Origin: Fimenecus sp900545625
GTDB lineage: Bacteria; Bacillota; Clostridia; Oscillospirales; Acutalibacteraceae
Length of the DNA stretch: 64,000 bases
Assembly (NCBI GenBank): GCA_963931525.1
Contig: OZ007023.1
Span: forward strand, 930,001 to 994,000
Direction: 5' to 3'
In this document: positions 33,456 to 41,099 of the stretch, one piece after another
Layout: every line of letters starts with the position of its first letter
Numbering within the stretch: position 1 is the stretch's first letter
Made by a program: the position numbers and the translations under genes
The notes under the pieces: generated by a model
What the model was told of the DNA's origin: nothing
Database searches by the model: none
Seen by the model: the letters and a program-made list of their open reading frames with translations, nothing else

Positions 33456-33739
33456 ATCCTTTCTGTGGACTGCAGAAAATCCCGCAATAACTCTACTTCC
33501 ATTCTTAACCGCTTGTTCTCATACTTGTATTCCTGCAAAGTCTTGGCCGGTTTGCGGCCACGGAACTTAGGCAATCCCTTGGAGGCCTTCCTGCGTTGCC
33601 GCTTAAGAAGATTGTGTACCGGTCGATCTCCTTCCAAACCCAGTTCCTCTTCTATTTGCTTGTGACTCATTCCGGTTTCCAGCATCTGCTCTATTTCTGG
33701 CAGTAAGACTAACATATTCGTGTATCTGCGTTTGCTCAT
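33452..33739 (-). CDS. IS3-family OrfA (DNA-binding subunit)
   Basis: The 95-residue product has an N-terminal HTH (LVLLPEIEQMLETGMSHKQIEEELG), a basic middle (LLKRQRRKASKGLPKFRGRKPAK) and a C-terminal leucine-zipper-like helix (YKYENKRLRMEVELLRDFL) typical of IS3 OrfA. It lies upstream of orfB in the IS at 32539-33816 and overlaps it by four bases. Confidence 0.88.
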   Translation of the reverse strand: MSKRRYTNMLVLLPEIEQMLETGMSHKQIEEELGLEGDRPVHNLLKRQRRKASKGLPKFRGRKPAKTLQEYKYENKRLRMEVELLRDFLQSTERM

Positions 33740-33860
33740 ATGAATCCCCCCTGATGTAGTTATTATCCTACATCAGGGGGGTTTTGTCTATTGTCCAGTT
33801 TTACTGGTTCAGTTCAGTGACCTTTCGGGGGTTTTTATTTCAGGTGTGTCGGCGTTTGGC

Positions 33861-35501
33861 TTAATACATCCCGCCGCCGGCCTGTGCCATAGCAGCGGCA
33901 GCCGCCGCGTCTGCTTTCGGATCAGGGATATCCGACACCAGCGATTCGGTGGTCAGCACCATGGCCGCCACGGAAGCTGCGTTCTGCAGTGCGGAGCGCG
34001 TGACCTTTGCGGGGTCGAGAATGCCTTCTTCAAACATATCGACATAGGTTTCCGTCGCAAAGTTGAAGCCGTAGCCGGGCTGCTTTTTGTTGACGATCTC
34101 ATTGACGATGACCGAACCTTCAAGCCCTGCGTTCGCCGCGATCTGGCGGACCGGCTCTTCGATCGCCTTGAGCACGATGCGGATGCCTGTCTTAAGGTCT
34201 GCATCCTCTTCGTTTTCAAGGAGCTTTTCGACTGCGGGGATCGCTTCAAGCAGCGCCACACCGCCGCCGGCGACGGAGCCCTCTTCCACAGCCGCCTTGG
34301 TGGCTGCCAGCGCGTCCTCGATGCGCAGCTTCTTTTCTTTCATTTCGGTCTCAGTCGCAGCGCCAACACGGATGACCGCTACGCCGCCTGCGAGCTTGGC
34401 AAGACGCTCTTGCAGCTTCTCGCGGTCGAAATCCGAGGTCGTGGTTTCGATCTGGCTGCGGATCTGCGCCACGCGGCCCTTGATCGCATCGCTGTCGCCT
34501 GCACCGTCTACAATGGTCGTATTTTCTTTCGTGACTTTGACCTGCTTCGCACGGCCGAGCTGCGGGATGTCCGCGTCTTTCAGCTCCAAGCCGAGGTCGG
34601 CGGTGATCACTTCGCCGCCTGTCAGGATGGCGATATCCTGCAGCATTTCCTTTCTTCTGTCGCCGAAACCCGGGGCTTTGACGCAGACGCAGGTGAACGT
34701 GCCGCGCAGCTTGTTTACGAGAATGGTGGAAAGCGCTTCGCCCTCCACATCCTCGGCGATGATGAGAAGCTTCTGGCCCGCGTTGACAATCTTTTCAAGC
34801 AGGGGCAGGATCTCCTGGATGTTGGAGATCTTCTTATCCGTGATGAGGATGTACGGATCGTCGAGAACCGCCTCCATCTTGTCGGTATCCGTGACCATGT
34901 AGGGCGAGATGTAACCGCGGTCGAACTGCATACCCTCGACCACGTCGCTGTAGGTCTCGCTCGTCTTAGATTCCTCGATGGTGATAACGCCGTCCGCCGT
35001 GACCTTTTCCATTGCGTCGGCGATCAATTTGCCGATGAATTCGTCGGCAGCGGAGATGGTGGCGATACGCGCGATGTCGTCGCTGGTCTTGACGGGCTTC
35101 GCTTCGTTGTGGATCGCTTCAACGACCGCGTCCACAGCCATCTGCATGCCCTTTTTCACGACCATCGGGTTCGCGCCCGCAGCGACGTTCTTCATGCCTT
35201 CGCGCACCAGCGCTTGTGCAAGCAGGGTAGCGGTAGTGGTGCCGTCGCCCGCCACGTCGTTGGTCTTGGTGGCGACTTCCTTGACGAGCTGTGCGCCCAT
35301 GTTCTCGAACGCGTCCTCCAGCTCGATCTCCTTCGCGATCGTTACGCCGTCGTTGGTGATCAGCGGAGAGCCGTACTTCTTATCGAGCACGACGTTGCGG
35401 CCCTTGGGACCGAGGGTGATTTTCACAGTGTTGCTGAGTTTGTCGATACCGGCCTGCAGCGCCTTGCGCGCTTCTTCGCCGTAAATGATCTGTTTTGCCA
35501 T
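33861..35501 (-). CDS. groL: Chaperonin GroEL (60 kDa)
   Basis: ATP-driven folding chamber made of two seven-subunit rings, capped by GroES. The 546-residue protein has the full family pattern: KITLGPKGRNVVLDKKYGSP, DGTTTATLLAQ (ATP site), GYISPYMVTD, and ends in the flexible AQAGGGMY tail. GGGAGGTCTTTTGAA precedes the ATG at 35501. It is 21 bases downstream of groES. The IS3 element lies only 44 bases after its stop, and only one arm of a possible terminator (AAAACCCCCGAAAGG) remains there. Confidence 0.98.
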   Translation of the reverse strand: MAKQIIYGEEARKALQAGIDKLSNTVKITLGPKGRNVVLDKKYGSPLITNDGVTIAKEIELEDAFENMGAQLVKEVATKTNDVAGDGTTTATLLAQALVREGMKNVAAGANPMVVKKGMQMAVDAVVEAIHNEAKPVKTSDDIARIATISAADEFIGKLIADAMEKVTADGVITIEESKTSETYSDVVEGMQFDRGYISPYMVTDTDKMEAVLDDPYILITDKKISNIQEILPLLEKIVNAGQKLLIIAEDVEGEALSTILVNKLRGTFTCVCVKAPGFGDRRKEMLQDIAILTGGEVITADLGLELKDADIPQLGRAKQVKVTKENTTIVDGAGDSDAIKGRVAQIRSQIETTTSDFDREKLQERLAKLAGGVAVIRVGAATETEMKEKKLRIEDALAATKAAVEEGSVAGGGVALLEAIPAVEKLLENEEDADLKTGIRIVLKAIEEPVRQIAANAGLEGSVIVNEIVNKKQPGYGFNFATETYVDMFEEGILDPAKVTRSALQNAASVAAMVLTTESLVSDIPDPKADAAAAAAMAQAGGGMY

Positions 35502-35522
35502 TTCAAAAGACCTCCCGAATGA

Positions 35523-35807
35523 TTATTCTACAACGGCAAGAATGTCGGACTGGCGGACGATGGTGTAATCCACGCCGTCCATCTTGACTTCCGTGCCGGA
35601 ATATTTGCTGGTGATGACCTTGTCGCCGGGCTTTACATACATGGTGACTTCTTTGCCGTCCACCACGCCGCCGGGGCCGACTGCCACAACTTCGGCAACC
35701 TGGGGCTTTTCCTGTGCGGAAGCCGCAAGGATGATGCCGCTTTTGGTGGTCTCTTCGGCTTCAACAGCCTTGAGCACGACTCTGTCTGCAAGGGGTTTGA
35801 TTGTCAT
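35523..35807 (-). CDS. groS: Co-chaperonin GroES (10 kDa)
   Basis: Lid of the GroEL chamber. The 94-residue protein shows MTIKPLADRVVLKAVEAEE, the mobile loop (KSGIILAASAQEKPQ) and VGPGGVVDGKEV. The ATG at 35807 follows TCAGGAGGAATTTAT; an ATG ten codons earlier overlaps the leader and is rejected. The CIRCE element 33 bases upstream places it under HrcA control. Confidence 0.97.
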   Translation of the reverse strand: MTIKPLADRVVLKAVEAEETTKSGIILAASAQEKPQVAEVVAVGPGGVVDGKEVTMYVKPGDKVITSKYSGTEVKMDGVDYTIVRQSDILAVVE

Positions 35808-35840
35808 ATAAATTCCTCCTGAAAGAATGATGTGCATGTT

Positions 35841-35867
35841 TTAGCACTCGAACTTCCTGAGTGCTAA
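35841..35867. promoter_or_regulatory. CIRCE operator (HrcA site)
   Basis: TTAGCACTC, nine bases, GAGTGCTAA: a perfect match to the CIRCE consensus, between the groES promoter and start codon. Confidence 0.98.
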
Positions 35868-35872
35868 ATTCT

Positions 35873-35900
35873 ATTTTAACCATTATTTAGAAAAAATCAA
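35873..35900 (-). promoter_or_regulatory. groESL promoter
   Basis: On the minus strand, TTGATT (35900-35895) and TAAAAT (35878-35873) with a 16-base spacer, directly upstream of CIRCE. Confidence 0.8.
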
Positions 35901-36212
35901 CCCCTTTTTTGAAAGTTCACAAAATTGTCATAATTTCCGCTTTTTATATGCGCACCGCCGCACGCTTTTGACAAAGCTCCGGCTTTGATTTTGTCTGTTT
36001 CATCTATATACAAAAAGGCAAAGCGTATGCACAGTATTCCGACTTGTATGACGCACCGGCAAGCGCGTTTTAGATGTCAGATATCAGACGTTAGAGGTCA
36101 GAAACGGTTGCAGATTTTTTGCAAAGCCGCAATATGCAAAAACCCGTGTAGTGGCGGGCTTCCACGCCCGCCGTAGGGCAGCGCGGCAACAAAGCAGCCT
36201 ATGGCGGTACAG
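35901..36212. other. Gene-free stretch between groESL and mutY
   Basis: No gene is supported. It contains an imperfect short tandem motif (AGATGTCAGATATCAGACGTTAGAGGTCAG at about 36071-36100) and a GC hairpin, GGCGGGCTTCCACGCCCGCC (about 36153-36172), that looks like part of an intergenic repeat. Confidence 0.5.
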
Positions 36213-36259
36213 AAACAAAAATAAGCACACGGGCAAGCATTTCGCTTGCCCGCGTGCTT
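36213..36259 (-). terminator. mutY terminator
   Basis: On the minus strand, AAGCACGCGGGCAAGC and GCTTGCCCGTGTGCTT form a long stem followed by ATTTTTGTTTC. It starts 10 bases after the mutY stop. Confidence 0.9.
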
Positions 36260-36268
36260 TTGCCTTGC

Positions 36269-37327
36269 TTATATATCGTTCTCCAAAAAAATCCGAAACG
36301 CCGTCGGCAGGGCATAGGTGCTTTGCAATTCTTCGGGCGTCACCCAAAGAAAAATCCCGTTCTTTTCACGGCAGCGGATGTGGTACCCGACCATTTCCCA
36401 GCGGATATGCGTAAAAATGTGTGTTTTGTGCGTTTCTCGCAAAAGCTCTATGGGGTTTACGCCAAAGTTTTCCGCCGCTTGCAGCGCATCGCTCGGCGAA
36501 AGCTGCCCTTCTGTATTCGGGAACTGCCAAAGCCCCGCCAAAAGGCCTTTGCCCTCGCGTCGATGGATAGCGTATGCGCTGTCACATTCGAGCAGAAACA
36601 CCGTGCGCGGCTCCACGCGCTTTTCGCGCTTGGGAAGCTTTTTGGGAAGCGTTGCCTGTGTGCCGTGCGCGTGGGAAAGGCAGATCTCCCGCACGGGGCA
36701 AATGTCACATTTCGTTACCTTCGGCATGCACACGCACGCGCCGAGCTCCATCAGGCTTTGCGTGAACGCGCCGCAGTGTCCCGCAGGGTAAACTTCCTGC
36801 AAACTCTGTGCGACGCTTTTTTTGACGGCGGGCAGGTCGATGGGCTCGTCCTTTTCGGCAATGCGCGCGGCAATGCGCAGCACGTTGCCGTCCACCGCCG
36901 CCGTGGGGCTTTCAAAGCAGATCGAGCAGATCGCCCCCGCCGTGTAGTCCCCGATACCGGGCAGGGCGCGCACCGAATCGTAATCTCGGGGAAATTCCCC
37001 GCCGAATTGGGAAACAATAAGCTTGGCCGCCTTTTGCAGATTACGCGCGCGGGAATAGTAGCCCAAGCCCTCCCACAGCTTCAAAAGCGTTTCTTCGGGC
37101 GCTTCGGCCAAATCGCGGACGGTCGGGAACGCCTGTAAAAAGCGTTCGTAATACCCGCGCACCGCCTCCACGCGCGTCTGCTGGAGCATGATCTCCGAGA
37201 CCCAGACGTGGTACGGTTCGCGGTCGCGCCGCCACGGCAGGTCGCGGGCGTTTTTCGCATACCACGGCAATAAGAGCGCGGGCAGGCGCGCAAAACGTTT
37301 TTTTGTATCAATATCGGAATACGGCAC
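36269..37327 (-). CDS. mutY: A/G-specific adenine glycosylase
   Basis: Removes adenine mispaired with 8-oxoguanine. The 352-residue protein has the HhH-GPD glycosylase core (EIMLQQTRV, LPGIGDYTAGAICS, AVDGNVLR with the catalytic Asp), the 4Fe-4S loop C-x6-C-x2-C-x5-C (CMPKVTKCDICPVREIC), and a C-terminal NUDIX-like domain that reads the oxidised base. The start is taken as GTG at 37327, with AAGGAGTTTCCCT in front and 11 bases after the SDR stop; the longer frame to 37411 overlaps the SDR. It is cotranscribed with the SDR gene. Confidence 0.94.
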   Translation of the reverse strand: MPYSDIDTKKRFARLPALLLPWYAKNARDLPWRRDREPYHVWVSEIMLQQTRVEAVRGYYERFLQAFPTVRDLAEAPEETLLKLWEGLGYYSRARNLQKAAKLIVSQFGGEFPRDYDSVRALPGIGDYTAGAICSICFESPTAAVDGNVLRIAARIAEKDEPIDLPAVKKSVAQSLQEVYPAGHCGAFTQSLMELGACVCMPKVTKCDICPVREICLSHAHGTQATLPKKLPKREKRVEPRTVFLLECDSAYAIHRREGKGLLAGLWQFPNTEGQLSPSDALQAAENFGVNPIELLRETHKTHIFTHIRWEMVGYHIRCREKNGIFLWVTPEELQSTYALPTAFRIFLENDI

Positions 37328-37338
37328 AGGGAAACTCC

Positions 37339-38112
37339 TTATTTTGGGATATACATCATCCGCACGATGCGGTTGACCGCGCCTGCGGGCAGGAGCTTTG
37401 CGAGCGCGCAAAAGAATTTATACTTCGCGCCTACGGTCGTGATCAGCGGCATCCTTTTGCGCTTGGCGGCACGTACCACGGCTTCGGCAATTTGTTCCGG
37501 CGCCATGCCGTTCTGCTCGTCGCGCTCCATCACGGCGACGCTGCGGGAGATCCTGCCGCCGTATTCGTCGTCGCCGATTACATTTTTTTGCCGCGCGGCG
37601 GTAAAGCCCGTTTTCACATCGCCCAGACGCAGCGCGCCTACCGAAACGCCGAACGCGGCAAGCTCGCTGCGCCACGCGCCGGTAAGCGACTCCACCGCCG
37701 CTTTGGAGGCGGAATAAAAGGATTGGAACGGAATAGGAAATACCGCTGCCGCAGAGGAAATGTTCAAAATACGCCCCTTTGCCGCTTTCAGCGCGGGCAG
37801 CGCGCACTGGGTCACAAGCGTGAGCGCGAACACGTTAAGCTCGAACTGCCGCCGAATATCCGCTTCATTTGTGTATTCCGCCGCGCCCGAAATGCCGAAG
37901 CCCGCGTTGTTGACAAGCAGGTCGATCCGTTCTATGTCCGCGAACGCCGCGCGCACTTGCTCGGCGTTTGTCACGTCGCATGCTTTGCTTTCTACGCCCG
38001 CAACGGGGCAGGGCGTGCGGCTTAAAGCGATCACGCGGTATCCGTTTCGGGAGAGTGCCTCGGCGGTCGCTTTCCCGATCCCGCGCGACGCGCCCGTCAC
38101 CACTGCAACCAT
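37339..38112 (-). CDS. Short-chain dehydrogenase/reductase (SDR)
   Basis: NAD(P)H-dependent oxidoreductase of the classical SDR family; the substrate is unknown. The 257-residue protein has the cofactor motif TGASRGIGKA (about 7-16), NNAGFGISG (NAG motif), the catalytic serine in LNISSAAAV and the YxxxK pair in FYSASKAAVE. ATG at 38112 with GGGTGGTGAAACT upstream. It is the first gene of a two-gene unit with mutY; no functional link to DNA repair is evident. Confidence 0.88.
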   Translation of the reverse strand: MVAVVTGASRGIGKATAEALSRNGYRVIALSRTPCPVAGVESKACDVTNAEQVRAAFADIERIDLLVNNAGFGISGAAEYTNEADIRRQFELNVFALTLVTQCALPALKAAKGRILNISSAAAVFPIPFQSFYSASKAAVESLTGAWRSELAAFGVSVGALRLGDVKTGFTAARQKNVIGDDEYGGRISRSVAVMERDEQNGMAPEQIAEAVVRAAKRKRMPLITTVGAKYKFFCALAKLLPAGAVNRIVRMMYIPK

Positions 38113-38204
38113 AGTTTCACCACCCGAAATATTTTCTTCCTTATTGTAGCACCCCTGCACATTTTTTACAATGCACGTACCGTCATTTTCCGACAAAACG
38201 ATAT

Positions 38205-38233
38205 TTGCATTTTCCTTAGATATATGGTATACT
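38205..38233 (+). promoter_or_regulatory. metA promoter
   Basis: TTGCAT at 38205-38210 and TATACT at 38228-38233 with a 17-base spacer. No SAM riboswitch or T-box fits in the short leader. Confidence 0.75.
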
Positions 38234-38279
38234 ACACTTCTCGCTGCAAAGGCAAAACAACAAAAGGATGGTGAACCGC

Positions 38280-39197
38280 ATGCCGATCAAAATCGACGAC
38301 CAGCTGCCCGCGCGGCACAGCCTGGAGCTCGAAAATATTTTCGTCATGACCAACGACCGCGCAAGTAAGCAGGACATTCGCCCGCTTAGGATCATCCTTT
38401 TGAATTTGATGCCGACCAAGATCGAAACGGAAACGCAGATCCTGCGGCTTCTTTCCAATTCCCCCCTGCAGGTGGAGGTCGAGCTTTTGCAGGTGAAGTC
38501 GCACGTGTCCAAAAACACCTCGCGCGCACATATGCTGCAATTTTACAAGACGTTTGACGACGTGAAGGATTCAAAATACGACGGGCTCATCGTCACGGGC
38601 GCGCCCGTGGAGCTGCTGGATTTTGAAGAGGTTGATTATTGGGAGGAACTTTGCACCATTTTCGACTGGGCGCAGCGCAATGTCTATTCGACCTTCAACA
38701 TCTGCTGGGGCGCGCAGGCGGCGCTGTATTTCAAATACGGCATCCCAAAACACCTGCTTTCTGAAAAGATGTTCGGTGTGTTCCGCCACAGGCCGCTTGA
38801 TCTGTATCACCCGCTTCTGCGCGGCTTTTCCGATGTGTTTTATGTGCCGCATTCGCGCCACACCGAAACGCGCAAGGAGGACATCGCACAGGTCAAGGAT
38901 CTGCAGATCTTATCGTATTCCGACATGGCGGGCGTGCACCTGATCTCGGATATGGCTTGCCGCAATTTTTACTGTACCGGTCACTGCGAGTATGACAGCG
39001 ACACGCTCGCACGCGAGTATTTCCGTGATCTGCAAAAGGGGCTTTCTATTCGCATGCCCTACAATTATTTTCCCGACGACGACCCCAAAAAGACGCCGCT
39101 GATTACATGGCGCGGGGCGGGCAGCCTGCTGTTCCAGAACTGGCTGAATTATTTTGTGTATCAGCGCACGCCGTATGAGTTGAGCGCGATCAAATAA
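38280..39197 (+). CDS. metAA: Homoserine O-acetyltransferase (MetA family)
   Basis: Acylates homoserine for methionine synthesis. The 305-residue protein has the MetA fold (class I glutamine amidotransferase-like): C142 in FNICWGAQAA is the nucleophile, and VPHSRHTE and CEYDSDTL supply further active-site residues. Residue 111 is Glu (GAPVELLDF). In characterised MetA proteins Glu at 111 gives acetyl-CoA specificity and Gly gives succinyl-CoA, so acetyltransferase is the better name. ATG codons occur at 38268 and 38280; the AAAGGA site touches the first, and MPIKI is the usual start, so I choose 38280. Confidence 0.95.
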   Translation: MPIKIDDQLPARHSLELENIFVMTNDRASKQDIRPLRIILLNLMPTKIETETQILRLLSNSPLQVEVELLQVKSHVSKNTSRAHMLQFYKTFDDVKDSKYDGLIVTGAPVELLDFEEVDYWEELCTIFDWAQRNVYSTFNICWGAQAALYFKYGIPKHLLSEKMFGVFRHRPLDLYHPLLRGFSDVFYVPHSRHTETRKEDIAQVKDLQILSYSDMAGVHLISDMACRNFYCTGHCEYDSDTLAREYFRDLQKGLSIRMPYNYFPDDDPKKTPLITWRGAGSLLFQNWLNYFVYQRTPYELSAIK

Positions 39198-39206
39198 TAA
39201 CCTCAC

Positions 39207-39241
39207 GAAGCTCTTAAAAGCGAAGCTTTTAAGAGCTTCGG
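39207..39241 (+). terminator. Perfect 16-bp hairpin after metA
   Basis: CGAAGCTCTTAAAAGC and GCTTTTAAGAGCTTCG pair perfectly around a GAA loop. The T run is missing, so termination may be partial. Confidence 0.6.
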
Positions 39242-39355
39242 AGAACATTGTATCATGCCTGCCTCACACTTGCGCGTTCGGCGACATGGTATAAACGGAT
39301 TTTTTGTTTTGCGCTTGATGCGCATTGGTTTGAACAAGTGGAAGGAGAAGACGGT

Positions 39356-40759
39356 ATGGGTGGATTTTTCGGCGTGGCGTCCAAAGAGGACTGCGTATTT
39401 GACCTGTTTTTCGGGACGGACTATCATTCCCACCTCGGCACCAAACGCGGCGGCATGGCGGTTTACGGCGAAACGGGCTTTGAACGCGCCATCCATAATA
39501 TTGAAAATGCGCCGTTCCGCACAAAATTTGAACGCGATGTGGAGGAGATGCACGGCAACTTCGGCATCGGCTGTATTTCCGACAACGAGCCGCAGCCTTT
39601 GATGGTGCGCTCGCATTTGGGAAATTTCGCCATCACCACCGTCGGGCGCATCAACAACGTGGACGAGCTCGTGCAGTCCGTATTCACCGAGGGGCGCACG
39701 CATTTCCTTGAGATGAGCGGCGGCGACATCAACGCCACTGAGCTGTGCGCGGCGCTTATCAACCGCAAGGATTCGATCCCCGAGGGCATCCAATACGCCC
39801 AAAGCGTGATTGACGGCTCCATGTCCATGCTCGTGCTCACGCCTAAGGGCCTGTACGCCGCACGTGACCGTGTAGGGCGCACACCCGTGATTCTCGGGGC
39901 AAAAGAAGGCGCGTACTGCGCGGCGTTTGAGTCGTTTTCCTATCTGAACCTCGGTTATGACCACTATAAGGAATTAGGCCCCGGCGAGATCGATTTTATC
40001 ACCCCGGAGGGTGTCGAAACGGTCGTGCCCGCGCGGAAGGAAATGAAGATCTGCACCTTTTTGTGGGTGTATTACGGCTATCCGTCCTCGTGCTATGAGG
40101 GTGTGAACGTCGAAGATATGCGCTGCCGCTGCGGCGATGTTTTAGCGCAGCGCGACAATGTGGAGGCGGACAGTGTCGCAGGTATCCCGGATTCGGGCAC
40201 GGCGCACGCCATTGGTTATGCGAACCGTTCGGGCATCCCGTTCTCGCGCCCGTTCATCAAATATACGCCGACCTGGCCGCGTTCCTTCATGCCGCAGAAC
40301 CAGAGCCGCCGCGACCTGATCGCGCGCATGAAGCTCATCCCCGTGGATGCGCTCATCCGCGGCAAGCGGCTTTTGATGATCGACGACTCCATCGTGCGCG
40401 GCACGCAGATGCGGGAGACTACGGAATTTCTGTACCACAGCGGGGCAAAGGAAGTCCACATCCGTCCTGCCTGCCCGCCGATCATGTACGGCTGTAAATA
40501 TCTCAACTTCTCGCGTTCCGCGTCGGAGCTGGATCTTATCTCACGGCGCGTGATCGCCGAAAAGGAGGGCGAAGCGGACGCCGCAACACTGGCGCGCTAC
40601 GCCGACCCCGATACGCCCGAATATGCGGATATGGTCGAAACGATCCGGGAGCGCCTGCATTTCACGTCGCTGCAATATCAGCGGCTCGACGACATGATCG
40701 CCTCGGTAGGACTGTCGCCCTGCAAATTCTGCACCTATTGCTGGAACGGAAAGGAATAA
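39356..40759 (+). CDS. Amidophosphoribosyltransferase-like protein without the glutaminase cysteine
   Basis: PurF makes phosphoribosylamine from PRPP and glutamine. This 467-residue homologue keeps the N-terminal Ntn-hydrolase fold and the PRPP loop (LLMIDDSIVRGTQMRET), but it begins MGGFFGVASKEDC. The Cys that must follow the initiator Met or propeptide as glutaminase nucleophile is replaced by Gly, and the first Cys is at residue 13. The C-terminus has a CKFCTYCW cluster. It may use free ammonia, another amine or act in a different pathway; the DYHSHLGTKRGGM segment marks a distinct subgroup. The ATG at 39356 has GAAGGAGAAGACGGT in front. No other pur gene is near. Confidence 0.85.
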   Translation: MGGFFGVASKEDCVFDLFFGTDYHSHLGTKRGGMAVYGETGFERAIHNIENAPFRTKFERDVEEMHGNFGIGCISDNEPQPLMVRSHLGNFAITTVGRINNVDELVQSVFTEGRTHFLEMSGGDINATELCAALINRKDSIPEGIQYAQSVIDGSMSMLVLTPKGLYAARDRVGRTPVILGAKEGAYCAAFESFSYLNLGYDHYKELGPGEIDFITPEGVETVVPARKEMKICTFLWVYYGYPSSCYEGVNVEDMRCRCGDVLAQRDNVEADSVAGIPDSGTAHAIGYANRSGIPFSRPFIKYTPTWPRSFMPQNQSRRDLIARMKLIPVDALIRGKRLLMIDDSIVRGTQMRETTEFLYHSGAKEVHIRPACPPIMYGCKYLNFSRSASELDLISRRVIAEKEGEADAATLARYADPDTPEYADMVETIRERLHFTSLQYQRLDDMIASVGLSPCKFCTYCWNGKE

Positions 40760-40777
40760 AAAGAAACCACGCAACAA

Positions 40778-40812
40778 ACAACAGCGCGGATGCATTTGCA
40801 CCCGCGCTGTTT
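40778..40812 (+). terminator. Terminator of the PurF-like gene
   Basis: ACAGCGCGG...CCGCGCTGT stem (inner TGCATTTGCA) followed by TTGAG. A near copy of this hairpin lies at 41050-41082 on the other side of the dispersed repeat. Confidence 0.75.
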
Positions 40813-40817
40813 GAGCG

Positions 40818-41041
40818 TGTCAGAAAAAGTGTCTTTTGCTCCCCTTGTCAGGGGTGATTCCCCGCAGTGCGGGGAAATGTCGCGAAGCGACAAAGGGGAC
40901 GGCCGCCGTCAGCGGCTGTCGAGCGAAGTAAGCCTTGGGGTAGTCAAAAACCTTGATATTTCAAGGTTTCTCTCCCTTAAGTCACGCGCGAAGCGCGTGC
41001 CACCTCCCTCGTCAGAGGGAGGAAAAAGGACTTCTTTGACA
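40818..41041 (+). repeat. Dispersed MITE-like repeat, copy 3
   Basis: A 224-bp close match to 782-1007, including the left end TGTCAGAAAAAGT and right end TTCTTTGACA, which are imperfect inverted repeats. It is flanked on both sides by nearly the same GCGCGGAYGCATTTGC terminator hairpin. It fills most of the gap 40760-41099, which holds no gene. Confidence 0.8.
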
Positions 41042-41049
41042 GTCTGAAA

Positions 41050-41082
41050 CAGCGCGGACGCATTTGCGTCCGCGCGGTTTTT
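41050..41082. terminator. Second terminator hairpin, duplicated
   Basis: GCGCGGACGC and GCGTCCGCGC form a perfect 10-bp stem around ATTT, followed by GGTTTTTA on the plus strand and CTGTTTC on the minus strand. It lies 18 bases beyond the stop of the GH27 gene and could serve both directions. Confidence 0.75.
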
Positions 41083-41099
41083 ATGTTGTTCGGTTTATT

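Larger units (their letters stand above)
32539..33816 (-). mobile_element. IS3-family insertion sequence, complete
   Basis: The element is 1,278 bp. Its ends are related inverted repeats: the left end starts TGAACTGCCCCAG...GGACAGTA...CCCC...ATGTAGGA, and the right end read inward starts TGAACTGAACCAG...GGACAATAG...CCCC...ATGTAGGA. The flanks carry a 3-base direct repeat, GTG at 32536-32538 and 33817-33819, as expected for IS3-type insertion. It holds two overlapping genes (orfA and orfB) on the minus strand. Confidence 0.9.

Noticed and set aside
33846..35522. 558-codon open frame on the plus strand opposite groEL
   Set aside because: It is the antisense shadow of a G+C-rich, highly conserved gene; its composition is His/Arg/Asp-rich and it has no ribosome binding site.
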